Assembly: GCA_031284475.1 (NCBI GenBank)
Contig: JAISZV010000075.1
Coordinates: 1-9,699, forward strand
DNA from: Proteiniphilum sp.
Lineage (GTDB): Bacteria > Bacteroidota > Bacteroidia > Bacteroidales > Dysgonomonadaceae
DNA length: 9,699 nt
Direction of reading: 5' to 3'
Both the position numbers and the translations under genes were made by a program. The first letter of the stretch is position 1. Every line of letters starts with the position of its first letter. Below the pieces are notes generated by a model that did not search any database, had not been told where the DNA came from, and was given only the letters and a program-made list of their open reading frames with translations. Below, one piece after another: positions 7,012 through 9,699 of the stretch.

Positions 7012-7035
7012 GTCGGTTTTCTTTCGCGATTGTCG

Positions 7036-7093
7036 AACATTTTCAGTTTGTTTGTCCGTGTGTAGAAATAGTTAAAACATTTTGTTTGTTTGT
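7036..7093. repeat. Duplicated AACATTTT-(GTTT)n segment, 40-base period
   Basis: AACATTTTCAGTTTGTTTGT (7036-7055) recurs as AACATTTTGTTTGTTTGT (7076-7093), differing only by a two-base CA insertion. The second copy runs into T6 (7093-7098). It is low-complexity, T-rich sequence typical of spacer DNA; I see no gene-like content. Confidence 0.5.
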
Positions 7094-7101
7094 TTTTTCT
7101 T

Positions 7102-7159
7102 TCAATCACTCAATCATTAAATCATCACATTAGTCACATTGGTACATTAGTACATTAGT
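7102..7159. repeat. Degenerate 8-9-base tandem array (ATCA- and ACATTAGT-type units)
   Basis: Seven consecutive units can be read: TCAATCAC, TCAATCAT, TAAATCAT, CACATTAGT, CACATTGGT, ACATTAGT, ACATTAGT. The unit drifts gradually from an AATCA type to an ACATTAGT type while the period stays at 8-9 bases. From memory, similar arrays occur in intergenic regions of other Bacteroidales. The array lies 75 bases beyond the GH92 stop codon, in its 3' flank. Confidence 0.55.
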
Positions 7160-7211
7160 CTACGGCTCTTATTTGCTCCTGGCGCACCTCTGGTTTATAG
7201 GTCAGAAATTC

Positions 7212-7236
7212 TGAAGTTTTATATGCACAAACTTCA
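7212..7236 (-). terminator. Hairpin overlapping the GH92 stop codon, possible weak terminator
   Basis: TGAAGTTT (7212-7219) and AAACTTCA (7229-7236) form a perfect 8-bp stem with a 9-base loop. The stop codon TGA of the GH92 gene (7236-7234) lies inside the stem. On the - strand it is followed only by AGAATTTCTG, a poor T-run. The adjacent TCAGAAATTCTGA (7202-7214) is a further inverted repeat. Termination here is possible but not strong. Confidence 0.35.
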
Positions 7237-9699
7237 ATCTCCCGGCATTTTTTCAAGAGAAATAACCAATTTTCCACCCTTCAATACTTCGCTTTGCAGA
7301 ATCCGGAAATCAGTCAACGGACGTCCGTTCAGTTCCACGTTTTGGATATATTTATTTTCTTTGGAAGCGTTTTTTGTTTCGATAACAAATGTCTGTCCTC
7401 GTCCGTATTTTCCATCTAAACGGATGATGGCTTTCGGATAACGGGGCGAAGACAGCTCATATACAGGATTCTGCGAACAACCTCCGTCCATCTGGAATAA
7501 TCCCAAAGCGCTCATCACAAACCAGCCGCTCATCTGTCCCAAGTCTTCATCTCCCGGATAAGCGTCGTAAGGCGTGTGGCCATAATATTGCTCCTGAATG
7601 GCACGTACCCATTTTTGGGTGAGCCGGGGCGCGCCCGCCCAATTGAACAGGTAAGCTACCTCCATTGATGTTTCGTTGCCATGATTGATTGGATAATTGT
7701 TGAAATCATCGCCCGCCGCATTGAAATTAGCCCGCGCCGACTTCTTCATAGCTTCGTCCAGACGGGATATAAACCGTTCTTTCCCCATGGCTTGTATCAA
7801 TCCGGCCGGATTGTGCGGAACAAACCATGTGTAATTGAATGCGTTTCCTTCCGTAAAACCGGGCGTATGGTAAGGATTAAACGGTTCCGTCCATTTTCCT
7901 GTTTCATCTTTCGGACGCATGAATCCCGAAATGGGATCAAAAATATTCCGCCAGTTTTCCGACCGGTTCATGAAATAGTTGTAATCGTCTTTTCTCCCCA
8001 GTGTTTGTGCCATTTGCGCCAGGCACCAGTCATCATAAGCATATTCCAAGGTGTTGGACACCTCCCCTATTCCTCCGCTACTTTCAACGCTTCCCGGCGG
8101 AATATATCCATAATGCATATAAGGAACCAGATGTTCTACGCCGACTGTTCCTCCTCCCGGATACTTTTGCGGCGGAACCGTCAACATTTTTTTCAATCCT
8201 TCGTAAGCAGCAGGCAGATTGAAATCCCGGATTCCGCTTTGCCAGGCGCCCTGTATCTGAGAAATGACATGCATAGCCACCATAATGCCCGAATGTTCAA
8301 TTCCAACCGGCGCCGTATTGAACCAACCGGTGTTTTCATACAGCGTAATCGCCGATTTTGCCCATTGAGCGGATATTTCAGGCGCTATAAGATTGAATAG
8401 CGGTTGGATATTCCAGAACGTATTCCAGTATTCGCCGGAAATGATGACGTCTGACGGACCGGACAATTGCCGGACGATTTCGTCTTCGTCGCGATAACGT
8501 CCGTCGACGTCGCTCCATACGGCTTTAGCTGCAATTGAACGGTAAAGATTGGTATAGAACTTTTTCTTTTGCAGGTAATCGTCGGTTTCGATTTGGATGC
8601 GTCCCAAATAGTCGTTCCAGACAGATCGCGCATTTTGTACTATCCTTTCAAAATCCCACCCGAAAGGTTGGGACAGTTCTGTTTCCAGATTATTCCGTGC
8701 ACCGGCTATATCTACCAACGATACGCCTGACCGCACCAATATTTCTTCTCCTTCTTGGGTTTGGTATTCTACAAAGATGCCGACATCTCCTTTTCCATTT
8801 ATTTCGTTGATATTGTGGCGAATATCGTAAGGTGTTGTAAATTCATGGCTTCGATTCCATAATGGAATGTATTCGGTTACTGGTTGCACACCTTCATTCA
8901 CCCATCCTCCCATAGAACGGAAAGGCTTGCTGAACTGCAATACAAAATAGACGGTATATTCCTGTTCAAGCGTATAGCCGCTGAAAGCGTTGTAATAAGA
9001 TGCATATCCTTCAATTTCGCTATTACCGACTTTCGTTATACGGGCATCCGTCAGATTGTAAATGGTTTCGGCGGGAATAAACAGATCAATCAAGATACGT
9101 GCGTCGTCCCGTTTGGGAAATGTATAACGTTGAAGGGCGGCGCGCCGGGTAGCCGTCAGTTCGGCTTTAATTTTCGTATCGGTCATGAATACCGAATAGT
9201 GTCCTACTTTTGCCTGTTCGGACGATTTGTCGATACGGGAACGATATCCTTCATCGGGAAACTGCTCTCTTCCCGGGTTTACCTGCAACTTTCCGCAAGT
9301 GGGCTGCATCAGCAGTCCTACCATCGAATAATCACAAAAATGACTGAATCCCATAATGTTTTCGATGGTGTATTCGTATCCGGCTTTCCAGATTTCATCC
9401 TGGTTGTCGGGCGCTATTTGCACCATACTCAAAGGAAGGCAAGGGCTGGGTTTGAACATCCAGCGCGAATTGCCCGTACCCATCATCAAATCCACATCAT
9501 CGGCATATTCGTGCATCGGCGAGGGCGAACGGACAATATCGCACCGGTATATCATTTCATTTCCGCTCCGTATTGTGAACCCGGTTTTTTGAGGCCCTTT
9601 TCCGGTAGGCAGCGCCGGCATGTAAATTTCCTGAATACTTTCGCCCGCTTCCACCATGCGGGTAACGGCGGGAAAACCGGATACCTGAAAAGTCAGTTC
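7234..9699 (-). CDS. GH92 family glycosidase (exo-alpha-mannosidase type), 5' partial
   Basis: The frame stays open past the ATG at 9657 to the right edge, so about 821 residues are visible and the start is missing. GH92 enzymes are Ca2+-dependent inverting exo-alpha-mannosidases. Numbering from Met at 9657, the N-terminal beta-domain begins near residue 54 (VDLMMGTGNSRW, SMVQIAPDNQ). The catalytic (alpha/alpha)6 part includes TLEYAYDDW (536-544), TEGNAFNYTWFVPHN (602-616), NHGNETSMEVAYLFNWAG (658-675) and GDEDLGQMSGWFVMSALG (702-719). By alignment to BT3990, Glu603 should be the acid and Asp703/Asp705 the base pair; this is from memory of the motifs. At least 66 residues precede the GH92 part, so the protein exceeds the usual 740-800 residues and probably has another N-terminal domain. 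Signal peptide and location cannot be seen. It has no neighbour in a common operon here, and substrate linkage is uncertain. Confidence 0.9.
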   Translation of the reverse strand, partial: ELTFQVSGFPAVTRMVEAGESIQEIYMPALPTGKGPQKTGFTIRSGNEMIYRCDIVRSPSPMHEYADDVDLMMGTGNSRWMFKPSPCLPLSMVQIAPDNQDEIWKAGYEYTIENIMGFSHFCDYSMVGLLMQPTCGKLQVNPGREQFPDEGYRSRIDKSSEQAKVGHYSVFMTDTKIKAELTATRRAALQRYTFPKRDDARILIDLFIPAETIYNLTDARITKVGNSEIEGYASYYNAFSGYTLEQEYTVYFVLQFSKPFRSMGGWVNEGVQPVTEYIPLWNRSHEFTTPYDIRHNINEINGKGDVGIFVEYQTQEGEEILVRSGVSLVDIAGARNNLETELSQPFGWDFERIVQNARSVWNDYLGRIQIETDDYLQKKKFYTNLYRSIAAKAVWSDVDGRYRDEDEIVRQLSGPSDVIISGEYWNTFWNIQPLFNLIAPEISAQWAKSAITLYENTGWFNTAPVGIEHSGIMVAMHVISQIQGAWQSGIRDFNLPAAYEGLKKMLTVPPQKYPGGGTVGVEHLVPYMHYGYIPPGSVESSGGIGEVSNTLEYAYDDWCLAQMAQTLGRKDDYNYFMNRSENWRNIFDPISGFMRPKDETGKWTEPFNPYHTPGFTEGNAFNYTWFVPHNPAGLIQAMGKERFISRLDEAMKKSARANFNAAGDDFNNYPINHGNETSMEVAYLFNWAGAPRLTQKWVRAIQEQYYGHTPYDAYPGDEDLGQMSGWFVMSALGLFQMDGGCSQNPVYELSSPRYPKAIIRLDGKYGRGQTFVIETKNASKENKYIQNVELNGRPLTDFRILQSEVLKGGKLVISLEKMPGD

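Larger units (their letters stand above)
6753..7233. other. Gene-free convergent intergenic region rich in repeats and stems
   Basis: This stretch of about 480 bases separates the ends of nqrF (+) and the GH92 gene (-). I see no credible coding frame, tRNA or rRNA in it. It holds a small stem GGCTT/AAGCC (6757-6772), the probable operon terminator, a triple palindrome-centred repeat, an 8-bp inverted repeat TGCTTAAA/TTTAAGCA (6925-6932 and 6971-6978), a bulged hairpin, a T-rich duplicated segment and a degenerate tandem array, each listed separately. TATATTTTGC at 6958-6967 resembles a -7 box with one extra base, but no gene follows it. Confidence 0.7.

Noticed and set aside
6857..7159. CRISPR array
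   Set aside because: Repeat units are only 8-13 bases with no uniform spacers, and no cas genes are present.
7681..8400. Open frame of 239 codons on the + strand inside the GH92 gene
   Set aside because: It is fully antisense to conserved GH92 catalytic motifs, and its translation (many Arg, Ile, Phe and Ser, no domain) looks like a reverse-complement artefact.

Overview
This window looks like chromosomal DNA from a member of the Bacteroidales. The main reasons are a perfect Bacteroidetes-type -7 promoter box (TAnnTTTG) ahead of the main operon, A/T-rich gene leaders with no usable Shine-Dalgarno sequences, a Bacteroidetes-style coiled-coil/zinc-ribbon protein, a GH92 glycosidase, and Nqr subunits that read like Bacteroidales proteins. 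I cannot place it below that level. All family assignments come from reading the translations; no database search was run.

Layout. Positions 2-592 (+) hold the 3' part of a C4 zinc-ribbon protein gene whose start lies off the left edge. Positions 595-679 hold a promoter and a short structured leader. Positions 680-6752 (+) hold a complete six-gene nqrABCDEF operon for the sodium-translocating NADH:quinone oxidoreductase. Gaps between its genes are 25-44 bases, except for a 138-base structured spacer between nqrD and nqrE. Positions 6753-7233 are a gene-free convergent intergenic region with a probable operon terminator, three copies of a palindrome-centred repeat, a long bulged hairpin and a degenerate 8-9-base tandem array. 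Positions 7234-9699 (-) hold most of a large GH92 alpha-mannosidase-type gene that runs off the right edge.

How the genes work together. NqrF takes electrons from NADH through FAD and a 2Fe-2S cluster. They pass through the NqrD/E iron centre, FMN on NqrC, FMN on NqrB and riboflavin to quinone, and Na+ is pumped out of the cell. The key cofactor residues are visible in five of the six subunits: four ferredoxin cysteines in NqrF, paired cysteines in NqrD and NqrE, and flavinylation motifs in NqrB and NqrC. The operon therefore looks intact. The flavin transferase ApbE, needed to load FMN, is not in this window. The GH92 gene is unrelated to respiration and would act on mannosides in glycans.

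I did not find an undescribed multi-gene system. The points most worth a second look are non-coding (the nqrD-nqrE spacer, the nqrA leader, the 6753-7233 repeats), the TTG start of nqrB, and the divergent, extended GH92 protein.
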